From contig JAKSPZ010000077.1 in the NCBI GenBank assembly GCA_024404395.1, positions 1 through 5,716 on the forward strand: 5,716 bases of DNA, in the 5' to 3' direction. The notes beneath the pieces are model-generated. The model was not told the origin of the DNA. It did no database searches and was given only the letters and a program-made list of their open reading frames with translations. The position numbers and the translations under genes were made by a program. This DNA comes from Clostridia bacterium. GTDB taxonomy: Bacteria > Bacillota > Clostridia > Christensenellales > Aristaeellaceae. Shown piece after piece: positions 1-5,705 of the stretch; positions within the stretch are counted from its first letter, which is position 1, and every line of letters starts with the position of its first letter.

Positions 1-1
1 C

Positions 2-259
2 TGGAAGCTTTTGCAGAACCTGTTCGTTGCATCCAGTGACAATCAGGAAATGCCTTTGGCACTGGAAATGAGCCGCCGCATCCTGTCTCAGGCAGGCGGC
101 GCATGGCGCATCCATGGCGGTGGATTCGCGGGTACCATTCTGGCGTTCGTTCCCAAGGCATTGTTGGATGACTACATTGCAAAGATGAACGGCGTATTCG
201 GCGAAGGTGCCGTGACGGTCCTGTCCGTGCGTCCCGAAGGTGTTGTATGTCTGAAGTGA
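2..259 (+). CDS. galK: Galactokinase, C-terminal 85 residues (5' end outside window)
   Basis: Only the end of the gene is present; the frame is open from base 2 (W-K-L-L-Q-N-L-F-V) to the TGA at 257-259. The visible protein carries the last conserved motif of GHMP-family sugar kinases, GGGFAG (bases 116-133), inside the context AWRIHGGGFAGTILAFVP, which is typical of galactokinases, and the preceding S-S-D-N-Q-E segment also fits that family. Galactokinase phosphorylates galactose to galactose-1-phosphate in the cytoplasm, the first committed step of the Leloir pathway. The N-terminal substrate motif and the central ATP-binding loop lie upstream and cannot be checked. The end overlaps tsaE by 13 bases, so the two are probably co-transcribed. 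Another GHMP kinase is possible but less likely, because the surroundings of the motif match galactokinase best. An internal TTG at base 11 is not a real start. Confidence 0.85.
   Translation, partial: WKLLQNLFVASSDNQEMPLALEMSRRILSQAGGAWRIHGGGFAGTILAFVPKALLDDYIAKMNGVFGEGAVTVLSVRPEGVVCLK
236..240 (+). promoter_or_regulatory. Ribosome binding site of tsaE
   Basis: GAAGG lies six bases before the ATG at 247, within the last codons of galK. It supports the ATG start and the 13-base overlap with galK. Confidence 0.6.
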
Positions 260-723
260 TTTGCTGCCGTACGACCTCGGCAGAAGACACAGAGCGCTTT
301 GCCGCAAAGCTGGCGGAGATGCTGAAGGTGGGGGACACGGTGTTCCTCAGCGGCGATCTGGGAACGGGAAAGTCCGTGCTTGCGCGCGGTATCGCCCGTG
401 CACTGGGCGTCGTCGGTGCCATGCCGAGCCCGACGTTTACCCTTGTGATTCCGCATAAGGGTAAGGTGCCGGTGTACCATTTTGATCTGTACCGTCTCGC
501 GGATCCGGACGGGTTCTATGCCGCGGGATTGGATGAGATGATCGGCGGTGACGGTGTCGCTCTGGTGGAATGGCCGGAGATGGCGGATCCGGAGACCGAT
601 CGAAGCCTCTGGCTGACCCTCAGCCGTGGGGCGAATGACGACGAACGATCCATTGAGATCAGGAATGACGGCGTTGACGGCTTTGATGCTTTGGCGCTGT
701 CGGATTGGAAGGTGTCGGTGTGA
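247..723 (+). CDS. tsaE: tRNA t6A biosynthesis ATPase TsaE
   Basis: A 158-residue cytoplasmic P-loop protein, close to the usual family length of about 150. TsaE hydrolyses ATP as partner of TsaB and TsaD in making N6-threonylcarbamoyladenosine at position 37 of ANN-decoding tRNAs. Visible motifs are the Walker A loop GDLGTGKS (residues 36-43), the family signature SPTFTL (61-66), HFDLYRL with Asp80 (78-84) and LVEWPE with Glu108-Trp109 (106-111). All expected active-site residues are present, so the protein should be functional. The ATG start has a GAAGG site at good spacing and overlaps the end of galK; the gene's own stop overlaps the tsaB start as GTGA. The adjacent tsaB and rimI genes confirm the assignment. 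Confidence 0.97.
   Translation: MSEVICCRTTSAEDTERFAAKLAEMLKVGDTVFLSGDLGTGKSVLARGIARALGVVGAMPSPTFTLVIPHKGKVPVYHFDLYRLADPDGFYAAGLDEMIGGDGVALVEWPEMADPETDRSLWLTLSRGANDDERSIEIRNDGVDGFDALALSDWKVSV
707..712 (+). promoter_or_regulatory. Ribosome binding site that fixes the tsaB start
   Basis: GGAAGG lies seven bases before a GTG at 720, which overlaps the tsaE stop as GTGA. This favours GTG 720 over the in-frame TTG at 705, which would itself overlap the binding site. Confidence 0.75.
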
Positions 724-1430
724 AGATTCTGGCGATTGATACGACCGGTCCCGTCGCGGGCTGCGCGGTGATGGTGGATGATCTCATCGTCCATACCGTA
801 GCGATGCGCCACGGCCTGACCCATTCGGAGACGATCATGCCGGCGGTGGACGAAGCGCTGGAAGGCTCAGGACTGGCGGTCGGCGATTTGGATTGCATCG
901 CGGCAGTGGCGGGTCCGGGCTCCTTTACGGGGGTTCGTATCGGCGTTTGTGCGGCGAAGGGCTTGGCGCATGCGGTCAATGTGCCCTGTGTGCAGATCCA
1001 TGCATTGGAAGCGCTGGCAATGAATTTTGCGGGCTTTGACGGTCTGGTCTGCCCGATCCTCGACGCACGACGCAAGCAGGTGTACTGCGCGGCTTTTGAC
1101 GTGTCCGATGGCACGCCCAGACGCGTCCTTGAGGATGCGGCCATTCCGCTGACGGATTTCCTGGCACAGCTGCCTGCGGATAAACGCCTTGTTTTCCTCG
1201 GCGACGGTCTCGGGGTGCATAAGGAAACGATCAGACAGACTCTCGGCGAGCGTGCCATGATTGCGCCGGCAAACCTCAGCGACCTCAAGCCCGAGGCGGC
1301 GTGTGTCCTCGCGGCACGGAAACAGGATGAATGGCGGGAGGCGAAAGAACTCGTGCCCGTCTATCTCCGTGCGCCTCAGGCGGAGCGTGAACGCAATGCA
1401 AGACTTCGGGGGGAGAACAGCCATGAGTGA
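720..1430 (+). CDS. tsaB: tRNA t6A biosynthesis protein TsaB (YeaZ family)
   Basis: A 236-residue protein of the ASKHA fold, near the usual length of about 230. TsaB is a non-catalytic partner that binds TsaD and TsaE to form the threonylcarbamoyl transfer complex for t6A37. Visible landmarks are the N-terminal strand MKILAIDTTG (1-10), HSETIMP (35-41), the hallmark GPGSFTGVRIG (65-75), DARRKQVY (115-122) and the C-terminal PVYLRAPQAER (213-223). Bacterial TsaB is known to have lost the catalytic metal site of TsaD, so its absence is normal. The start is taken as GTG 720, overlapping tsaE by four bases, because of the Shine-Dalgarno site and because the family begins right at the ILAIDT strand. 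The end overlaps rimI by eight bases. tsaD does not follow in this window. Confidence 0.96.
   Translation: MKILAIDTTGPVAGCAVMVDDLIVHTVAMRHGLTHSETIMPAVDEALEGSGLAVGDLDCIAAVAGPGSFTGVRIGVCAAKGLAHAVNVPCVQIHALEALAMNFAGFDGLVCPILDARRKQVYCAAFDVSDGTPRRVLEDAAIPLTDFLAQLPADKRLVFLGDGLGVHKETIRQTLGERAMIAPANLSDLKPEAACVLAARKQDEWREAKELVPVYLRAPQAERERNARLRGENSHE
1408..1415 (+). promoter_or_regulatory. Ribosome binding site of rimI
   Basis: A G-rich GGGGGGAG run lies seven bases before the ATG at 1423, inside the end of tsaB. It decides for ATG 1423; the frame stays open upstream to a TTG at 1261, but that part is only the shadow of tsaB. Confidence 0.7.
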
Positions 1431-1926
1431 GATCACTGTCGGCCTGATGGACCTCAGAGATGTGGACGCCGTCTGCGCCATTGAAGACGCGACTTTTCAG
1501 ACGCCCTGGTCTCGGGACTCCATCCTGAAGGAAGTCACGACCAATGAGCTTGCCAGATATATGGTCGTCCGCGAGGACGGCGAGTGCATCGCCTATGCGG
1601 GCATGTGGCTGGCTGCGGACGAAGGTCATATCACCAACATAGCGGTCCGAGAGGATCGTCGCGGCATCGGCTACGGCGAGATGGTCACCCGCGCATTGAT
1701 CCAGCTGGCTGCGGACAGCGGCATGAACTGGATGACGCTGGAAGTGCGTCGCTCCAACAAGCCCGCTCAGTCCCTTTATCACAAGTTGGGTTTCATCGAT
1801 GTCGGTTACCGCAAACGCTATTATGAGAATTCGGAAGATGCGCTGGTCATGGCACTGGAGCAGCTGCCCGAGGGCAATCCCGAAAACGATCCTTTCCTCG
1901 TTTACGAGGATGACGAAGAAGAATAA
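1423..1926 (+). CDS. rimI: Ribosomal protein S18-alanine N-acetyltransferase RimI (GNAT family)
   Basis: A 167-residue single-domain GNAT acetyltransferase. RimI transfers acetyl from acetyl-CoA to the N-terminal alanine of ribosomal protein S18; some homologues acetylate other proteins. Visible are PWS near the N-terminus (28-30), the acetyl-CoA pyrophosphate loop RRGIGYG (79-85) following the strand I-T-N-I-A-V, LEVRRSN (106-112), LYHKLGF (118-124) and the C-terminal RKRYY..SEDALVM (130-143), all standard for RimI. Position directly after tsaE and tsaB is the classic arrangement. The start at ATG 1423 overlaps tsaB by eight bases and has a good binding site. The protein is slightly long because of a roughly 20-residue tail after the GNAT domain, ending in the acidic run EDDEEE (162-167), whose role is unknown. 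Confidence 0.93.
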   Translation: MSEITVGLMDLRDVDAVCAIEDATFQTPWSRDSILKEVTTNELARYMVVREDGECIAYAGMWLAADEGHITNIAVREDRRGIGYGEMVTRALIQLAADSGMNWMTLEVRRSNKPAQSLYHKLGFIDVGYRKRYYENSEDALVMALEQLPEGNPENDPFLVYEDDEEE

Positions 1927-1940
1927 AGCCTGAAGCAAAA

Positions 1941-1946
1941 GGGAGG
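1941..1946 (+). promoter_or_regulatory. Ribosome binding site of the Mur ligase-like gene
   Basis: GGGAGG lies seven bases before GTG 1954 in the 27-base gap after rimI. It strongly supports the GTG start. No promoter or terminator fits in this gap, so the gene is probably read from the operon transcript. Confidence 0.8.
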
Positions 1947-1953
1947 CGGATAC

Positions 1954-3537
1954 GTGCTTATTAAGACTGTTGCAATCATCATTGCCATTATCGGCGGCAT
2001 CATCGGATCTGCCGTGCCGTTGAATGCGTTCAGAGACGGACGTTTCCGTCTGTCCGCGTTTACGCTCTGGTTCAAGGAAAACAACGCTGAGCAGTTCATT
2101 CGAAAGAATGTTGTGACGGGTGTTGTGACGGCGGCCGCGGCGGCTTATCTGCCCATCGTGCTGTCGCTGTTTATCGCAGTGGAAGAAAAGCGTAGTTCCA
2201 TCGCGGGCTGGGTAGCCATTGTGGGCTTCCTGATCGTCGTGCTGATCCTGAACCGCCGTGAGCTGGGGAGGTTTACCCGACCCACCGCGCGACTGGTGCG
2301 CCTGTATCTTCTGCAGACCATTCTGATCACGCTGGTGGTCCTGCTGTTTAGCGCCGTGCTGGGCTTGCCACCTTATCTGTCCTACGCGGTGGTGCCTTAT
2401 CTGACCCTTCCTGTGGCTTATGTGCTTGATCCTCTGGAAACGAAGATCAACGCCAGCTATCAGGAAGAGGCGCGAAAAAAGCGCAGACAGTTCAAGCATC
2501 TGGCGGTCATCGGTATTGCGGGAACGGCGGGCAAGACCCATACGAAGTTCATCCTTCGCGCGATCCTCGCCCGTAAGTATAATGTGCTGGCAACGCCTTC
2601 CAGCTATAATACGGCTATCGGCATCGCGAAGACCATCATGGAAGCGCTCACCGACCAGCGCAGGGTATTCATCGTCGAGATGGGTACGCAGCATAAAGGT
2701 GAGATTCGAGATATCGTGAGACTGACCCGTCCGTCCTACGGCGCCATTACGACCATCGGTGATGAGAACGTCGATCTCTTCGGTTCGATGTCCAATGTGA
2801 GCGATGCCGTGAATGAGCTGATCGACGGACTGCCCGAGAAGGGCAAAGCGTTCTTCGTGAGCGACAATGCCTACGCGGATCGCCTCGCGGCAAAATGCAC
2901 CAGGGATAAGACCATTGTCGGTGTTGATAACGCGGATTGCGATGTCCGCATTTCGAAGATCGACATGGATGAGAAGGGCATGCGGTTCGACCTCATGTTC
3001 CCCAACGGCGATCTGGTGCGCTGCCGTACCCGCCTGCTCGGCGAACTGAATGCCAAGAATATCGCGCTGTCGGCTGCAATCGCTTTCAAACTGGGCATGA
3101 CCTCTGCGGAGATCGCCGAAGCTATTGCAAAGCTCCCCGTTTTCGAGAAGCAGCTGCAGCTGAAAAAGGCCGAGCGCTTTGAGATCGACGATACCCGAAA
3201 TCGTTCGCTCAAGGGCGTATCGGAAGCTTTCAACGTGCTGAGCCACATGCCCGGACGCCATGTGGTCGTTACGGCGGGCTTCTCGTCCGACGATAAGAAG
3301 GTCGATGAACTGAATTACGATTTCGGCGTTATGTGCTTCACCGTTGTCGATATCGTGATCCTGATCGGCGATAAAGATCGGTTGCGTTCCATGCGCAAGG
3401 GCATACAGAGCATCGGATTCCCTCAGAATTCAATGCATATCGTTGAGACCCTTGCGGATGCCGAGGATATGCTTGAGCAGCTTACCGATGAAGGGGATAC
3501 GATCCTCTATGAGCTGCCCATGGACGATGTGGAATAA
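1954..3537 (+). CDS. Membrane-anchored MurF-like Mur ligase family protein with degenerate active-site motifs
   Basis: A 527-residue protein. Residues 1-160 hold about five hydrophobic segments (near 4-22, 53-76, 83-99, 119-137 and 140-158). Arg/Lys-rich loops at 27-52, 100-116 and 164-181 predict a cytoplasmic C-terminal module. That module follows MurF order: P-loop AGTAGKTHTK (189-198), TPSSYNT (214-220), VEMG (241-244), TTIGDENVDLFGS (266-278), GELNAKN (363-369) and IDDTRNRS (411-418). MurF adds D-Ala-D-Ala to the UDP-MurNAc-tripeptide. Compared with my recollection of the family, several key residues differ: His196 for the Ser/Thr after GKT, Asn272 for the motif His, Val286 for the carbamylated Lys, Leu365 for the His of GxHN, and GFSSDD (442-447) for the usual GM-ELG. 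The fold is intact with no frameshift, so it is not a pseudogene. It may be a pseudoenzyme, a regulator or a ligase of changed specificity. Family assignment is firm; function is unknown. Confidence 0.85.
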   Translation: MLIKTVAIIIAIIGGIIGSAVPLNAFRDGRFRLSAFTLWFKENNAEQFIRKNVVTGVVTAAAAAYLPIVLSLFIAVEEKRSSIAGWVAIVGFLIVVLILNRRELGRFTRPTARLVRLYLLQTILITLVVLLFSAVLGLPPYLSYAVVPYLTLPVAYVLDPLETKINASYQEEARKKRRQFKHLAVIGIAGTAGKTHTKFILRAILARKYNVLATPSSYNTAIGIAKTIMEALTDQRRVFIVEMGTQHKGEIRDIVRLTRPSYGAITTIGDENVDLFGSMSNVSDAVNELIDGLPEKGKAFFVSDNAYADRLAAKCTRDKTIVGVDNADCDVRISKIDMDEKGMRFDLMFPNGDLVRCRTRLLGELNAKNIALSAAIAFKLGMTSAEIAEAIAKLPVFEKQLQLKKAERFEIDDTRNRSLKGVSEAFNVLSHMPGRHVVVTAGFSSDDKKVDELNYDFGVMCFTVVDIVILIGDKDRLRSMRKGIQSIGFPQNSMHIVETLADAEDMLEQLTDEGDTILYELPMDDVE

Positions 3538-3543
3538 CACAAC

Positions 3544-3581
3544 AAAAAAAGAGCCTGTCCCTTTCGGGGACAGGCTCTTTT
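3544..3581. terminator. Bidirectional intrinsic terminator between convergent units
   Basis: A perfect 11-base-pair stem, GAGCCTGTCCC (3551-3561) with GGGACAGGCTC (3567-3577), encloses a five-base loop TTTCG. A7 (3544-3550) lies on the left and T4 (3578-3581) on the right. Read rightward it gives a stem and a short U tract, ending the Mur ligase-like unit seven bases past its stop. Read leftward it gives the same stem and a U7 tract, ending the SH3 unit. It is the only such structure between two genes that point at each other. Confidence 0.92.
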
Positions 3582-3589
3582 CAATTGAC

Positions 3590-4558
3590 TTAATATGCCA
3601 GATACTTGCTGAGCACGTAGCCGTACATACCATTGTAGTAGACATAGTAGAACTCATCACCGGTGTTATCGTAGACGACTCGTACGATAGAATTCAACGG
3701 AACCTTGGTGATCTCAGGCGCGCTGGTGATGGGTGCGGTGCGCAGAGTGATGTAGGACTGGCAGTAAGCGACGCGCATATTGTAGTTGTGCATGTCGGCG
3801 CCGTTATAGAGCTTGCTGATATCGGGGGTCAGATACTGAGCAAGAATGTAACCCTTGGTGCCGTTGAAATCACAGTAGTAGAAGCCGTTGCCAACATTGC
3901 GATTCAGAACGGTGACGAACTGTCCGTAATAAACCTTCTGAAGACGGTTAGCGGAGGTGCTGGGGCTCTTTCTCAGGGAGACATACTCGTTGCAGTTGTA
4001 CACGCGCATGGCGGTGTATTCGGTTGTGCTGACGGAGGATGCGGAGGAAGAGCTGGAATTGGAGACAATGGCGAGATACTGACGCAGGATGTAGCCCTCG
4101 GTGCCGTTGTAGTTGACATGATAGAACTCAGCGGTATCGCCATAGCCGTAGTAGGAGACGGTGGCGTTCAGCGGAACCTTGGCAGCGCTGTGTCCCTGCT
4201 TGCTGGGGGTCTTGCGCAGCGTTACATACTCATTGCAGTTGACGACGCGCATGGTTGCACCGGTGTAGGTGCTGTAGGAGGTGACGGCCAGATACTGCTT
4301 GAGGATGTAGCCCTCTTTGCCGTTGTAGGTGACATGGTAGAATTCAGAGGTGTCACCGTAGCCCAGGTAGGTGACGCGGGCGGCGAGGGGGACTTTGCAG
4401 ACGGAGTGTCCCTGCTTGCTGGGGGTCTTGCGCAGCGTGACGTATTCCTGACAGTTGGTGACATACATCTCCGTTGCAGCCAGTGCGGTGCTCATCATGG
4501 ACAGCAGGCTGAGCAGAACGAGCAGGATTGCGAGGGTTCTGGTGAACTTCTTAGTCAT
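3590..4558 (-). CDS. Secreted protein with four tandem SH3b-like repeats
   Basis: A 322-residue exported protein. The N-terminus MTKKFTRTLA is followed by a Leu-rich core and an A-L-A cleavage site (25-27), a standard Sec signal peptide with no lipobox. The rest is four repeats of about 61 residues at 31-91, 103-163, 184-243 and 261-321. Each has the pattern C-x-x-Y-[VI]-[TS]-L-R, a central K-V-x-x-x-x-x-V segment, F-Y-x-x-x-[YF]-N-G and G-Y-[IV]-L-x-x-Y-L. This is the bacterial SH3 (SH3_3-like) pattern, a fold often used to bind cell wall. A Ser-rich linker (166-179) separates repeats 2 and 3. No hydrolase or other catalytic domain is present. The start is the second of two in-frame ATGs, because a GAAAGGA site sits eight bases before it and directly abuts the first. 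Wall binding is inferred, not shown. Confidence 0.88.
   Translation of the reverse strand: MTKKFTRTLAILLVLLSLLSMMSTALAATEMYVTNCQEYVTLRKTPSKQGHSVCKVPLAARVTYLGYGDTSEFYHVTYNGKEGYILKQYLAVTSYSTYTGATMRVVNCNEYVTLRKTPSKQGHSAAKVPLNATVSYYGYGDTAEFYHVNYNGTEGYILRQYLAIVSNSSSSSASSVSTTEYTAMRVYNCNEYVSLRKSPSTSANRLQKVYYGQFVTVLNRNVGNGFYYCDFNGTKGYILAQYLTPDISKLYNGADMHNYNMRVAYCQSYITLRTAPITSAPEITKVPLNSIVRVVYDNTGDEFYYVYYNGMYGYVLSKYLAY
3596..3778 (-). repeat. SH3b-like repeat 4 (residues 261-321)
   Basis: The last repeat, from MRVAYCQSYITLR to YVLSKYLA, runs to one residue before the stop. It is more diverged than repeats 1 and 2, with T-A-P-I-T-S-A-P in place of K-T-P-S-K-Q-G-H, but keeps Cys266 and the FYYVYYNG and GYVL core. 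Confidence 0.8.
3830..4009 (-). repeat. SH3b-like repeat 3 (residues 184-243)
   Basis: From MRVYNCNEYVSLRKSP to GYILAQYL. It is intermediate in divergence: the N-terminal part resembles repeats 1 and 2, while the middle (S-T-S-A-N-R-L-Q-K-V) resembles common SH3b proteins. It has a second cysteine, Cys229, beside FYY. Confidence 0.8.
4070..4252 (-). repeat. SH3b-like repeat 2 (residues 103-163)
   Basis: From MRVVNCNEYVTLRKTP to GYILRQYLA. It is nearly identical to repeat 1 in protein sequence and similar in DNA, with an offset of 72 codons. Confidence 0.85.
4190..4222 (-). repeat. 33-base exact direct repeat, copy within SH3b repeat 2
   Basis: These 33 bases are identical to 4406-4438 (offset 216 bases, in frame). 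They encode the L-R-K-T-P-S-K-Q-G-H-S stretch. Identity at third codon positions suggests a recent duplication or gene conversion between repeats 1 and 2. Confidence 0.85.
4286..4468 (-). repeat. SH3b-like repeat 1 (residues 31-91)
   Basis: The first repeat after the signal peptide, from MYVTNCQEYVTLRKTP to GYILKQYLA. It has an additional cysteine (Cys54) where repeat 2 has alanine. Confidence 0.85.
4406..4438 (-). repeat. 33-base exact direct repeat, copy within SH3b repeat 1
   Basis: The partner of the identical copy at 4190-4222; see that entry for its coding content. Confidence 0.85.
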
Positions 4559-4566
4559 GGAGACCA

Positions 4567-4573
4567 TCCTTTC
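4567..4573 (-). promoter_or_regulatory. Ribosome binding site that fixes the SH3 protein start
   Basis: On the minus strand GAAAGGA lies eight bases before the ATG at 4558. The alternative ATG at 4567 shares a base with this site and so has no usable spacing, which makes 4558 the better start. Confidence 0.75.
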
Positions 4574-4637
4574 AAGGCAGTGTTGGTTGCTTTGTTTGAA
4601 TGTTAGACGGTCGATCGTGAACTTTGGTTCCTATCGA

Positions 4638-5705
4638 TCAGCGAAAACGGAAGACCATTTCAACGGGATTGTGGTCGGAAACGGCGAATCCTTCGTCCAC
4701 AACGCGGCAGCTGACGACTTCGATGTTATCGGAGCCGATAAAGCCGTCGATGGTCAGGACCGTGCTGACACCGGGCTCATAGGGTGCGTCGGCAAGACGG
4801 CAGGAGGCGATGGGGGCAGCCTCATCAAGCGAGGAGACAATGCTGACGCACTTGGGCAGACTGGCGGCGTCGACGGGCTGTGCCCAGGTGAGGTCGGAGA
4901 AATCAAAGCCGAAGATCTCATCGGCGTTGCCATACAGGTCGCGGTTGAAATCGCCCGTAACGATGACATAGGCACCGTCATCATATTCCTTCTGAATATC
5001 CTCGGAGATCATGTTCAGCTGCTGAGCCGTGATCTTGCCGTCGGCGGTGTAGGCGGAAAGGTGGAGATTGAACAGGGAGAGCGTTTTCCCATTGGAAACG
5101 GGGATGCGGCTGATCGAATAACAGCGGTCCAGATCGAGGAACTTGCGGAAGCCGCCTTCAACAGGCAGCTGACGGCGCAGGGAGCTGTCGATATGGCTGT
5201 CTGTCAGGGTCAGCAGACCGGAGCGGGACTTTCCGTGAGGCTGATTGAAGGGATACATCAGATAGACGGAATCGTAGTTCTGCGCAAAAACGCTGTCCTT
5301 CGAATCAAAAGCCTTCGTGATGACCGCACTCTGATCCACCTGATAGGAACGGGTAGAGCCGATATCAACTTCCTGCAGCGCAATCAGATCGGGATCCAGC
5401 GCTTTCAGCGTGGCAACAGCGGTGTTGATATTGGCCCAGACTGCCCCCTCGGAGAAGGCACGGGATTCCGTGCCGCCGTCCATAAAGAAGGAATAATCGG
5501 CGGAATAGGCACCGAAGCCGAGATTCCAGGTAACGATGGAGAGGGTCTCCTCGTAGGGCAGCGGGTTGTCGTTCTTGCAGGTAGGCTCCAGTGCCTGATT
5601 ATCGGGAATGCGATGATAGAATGCAAAGGCATAGCCGACGTATCCGCCGACAACGATGAGGACCAACAGGAGCAGGTATGCAATTCCTTTAATAAGTTTC
5701 TTCAT
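4638..5705 (-). CDS. Membrane-anchored endonuclease/exonuclease/phosphatase (EEP) family protein
   Basis: A 355-residue protein from ATG 5705. A short basic N-terminus MKKLIKG and one hydrophobic segment (about 8-29) without a clear cleavage site suggest a signal anchor, placing the domain outside the membrane. The rest is a complete EEP domain of the exonuclease III/DNase I/sphingomyelinase fold: TWNLG with Asn61 (59-63), LIALQEVD with Glu112 (107-114), NLHLSAYT with His215 (213-220), VTGDFN with Asp252 and Asn254 (249-254), TIDGFI with Asp320 and SDHNPV with Asp345-His346 (343-348). All metal and catalytic positions are kept, so it should be an active metal-dependent phosphodiesterase or phosphatase. 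The substrate cannot be told; nucleic acid, phospholipid and inositol phosphate enzymes share this fold. The 11 bases visible before the ATG have no Shine-Dalgarno site, and the frame runs open to the window edge, so the start could lie further out. Confidence 0.88.
   Translation of the reverse strand: MKKLIKGIAYLLLLVLIVVGGYVGYAFAFYHRIPDNQALEPTCKNDNPLPYEETLSIVTWNLGFGAYSADYSFFMDGGTESRAFSEGAVWANINTAVATLKALDPDLIALQEVDIGSTRSYQVDQSAVITKAFDSKDSVFAQNYDSVYLMYPFNQPHGKSRSGLLTLTDSHIDSSLRRQLPVEGGFRKFLDLDRCYSISRIPVSNGKTLSLFNLHLSAYTADGKITAQQLNMISEDIQKEYDDGAYVIVTGDFNRDLYGNADEIFGFDFSDLTWAQPVDAASLPKCVSIVSSLDEAAPIASCRLADAPYEPGVSTVLTIDGFIGSDNIEVVSCRVVDEGFAVSDHNPVEMVFRFR

Noticed and set aside
705..719. The TTG at 705 as start of tsaB.
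   Set aside because: It would overlap its own binding site and add five residues before the conserved MKILAIDT start; GTG 720 has correct spacing and the usual overlap with the tsaE stop.
172..1481. Several minus-strand frames of 100-209 codons opposite galK, tsaE and tsaB.
   Set aside because: They lack binding sites and recognisable domains and overlap one another as well as well-supported genes; they are shadows.
1285..3261. A 658-codon open frame on the minus strand opposite rimI and the Mur ligase-like gene.
   Set aside because: Its translation is rich in His, Arg, Gln and Asp without recognisable domains, and it lies opposite two clearly real genes with good ribosome binding sites. 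Long antisense frames of this kind come from codon bias in GC-rich genes.
1954..3537. Calling the Mur ligase-like gene a pseudogene because catalytic residues are missing.
   Set aside because: There is no frameshift or internal stop, the fold motifs are in order, the ribosome binding site is strong and the length is full. Residue changes without decay suggest a maintained protein.
3443..4606. A 387-codon open frame on the plus strand opposite the SH3 repeat gene.
   Set aside because: The apparent repeated V-A-V-x-D-x-x-E pattern is the reverse reading of the SH3b repeats. It also runs straight through the terminator and overlaps the end of the Mur ligase-like gene.
4559..4637. A promoter, or a weak hairpin (TCGAT with ATCGA, 17-base loop, minus strand), between the EEP and SH3 genes.
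   Set aside because: The stem is only five pairs with no U tract, and no -35 and -10 pair with 16-18 base spacing is convincing. Only the ribosome binding site is supported.
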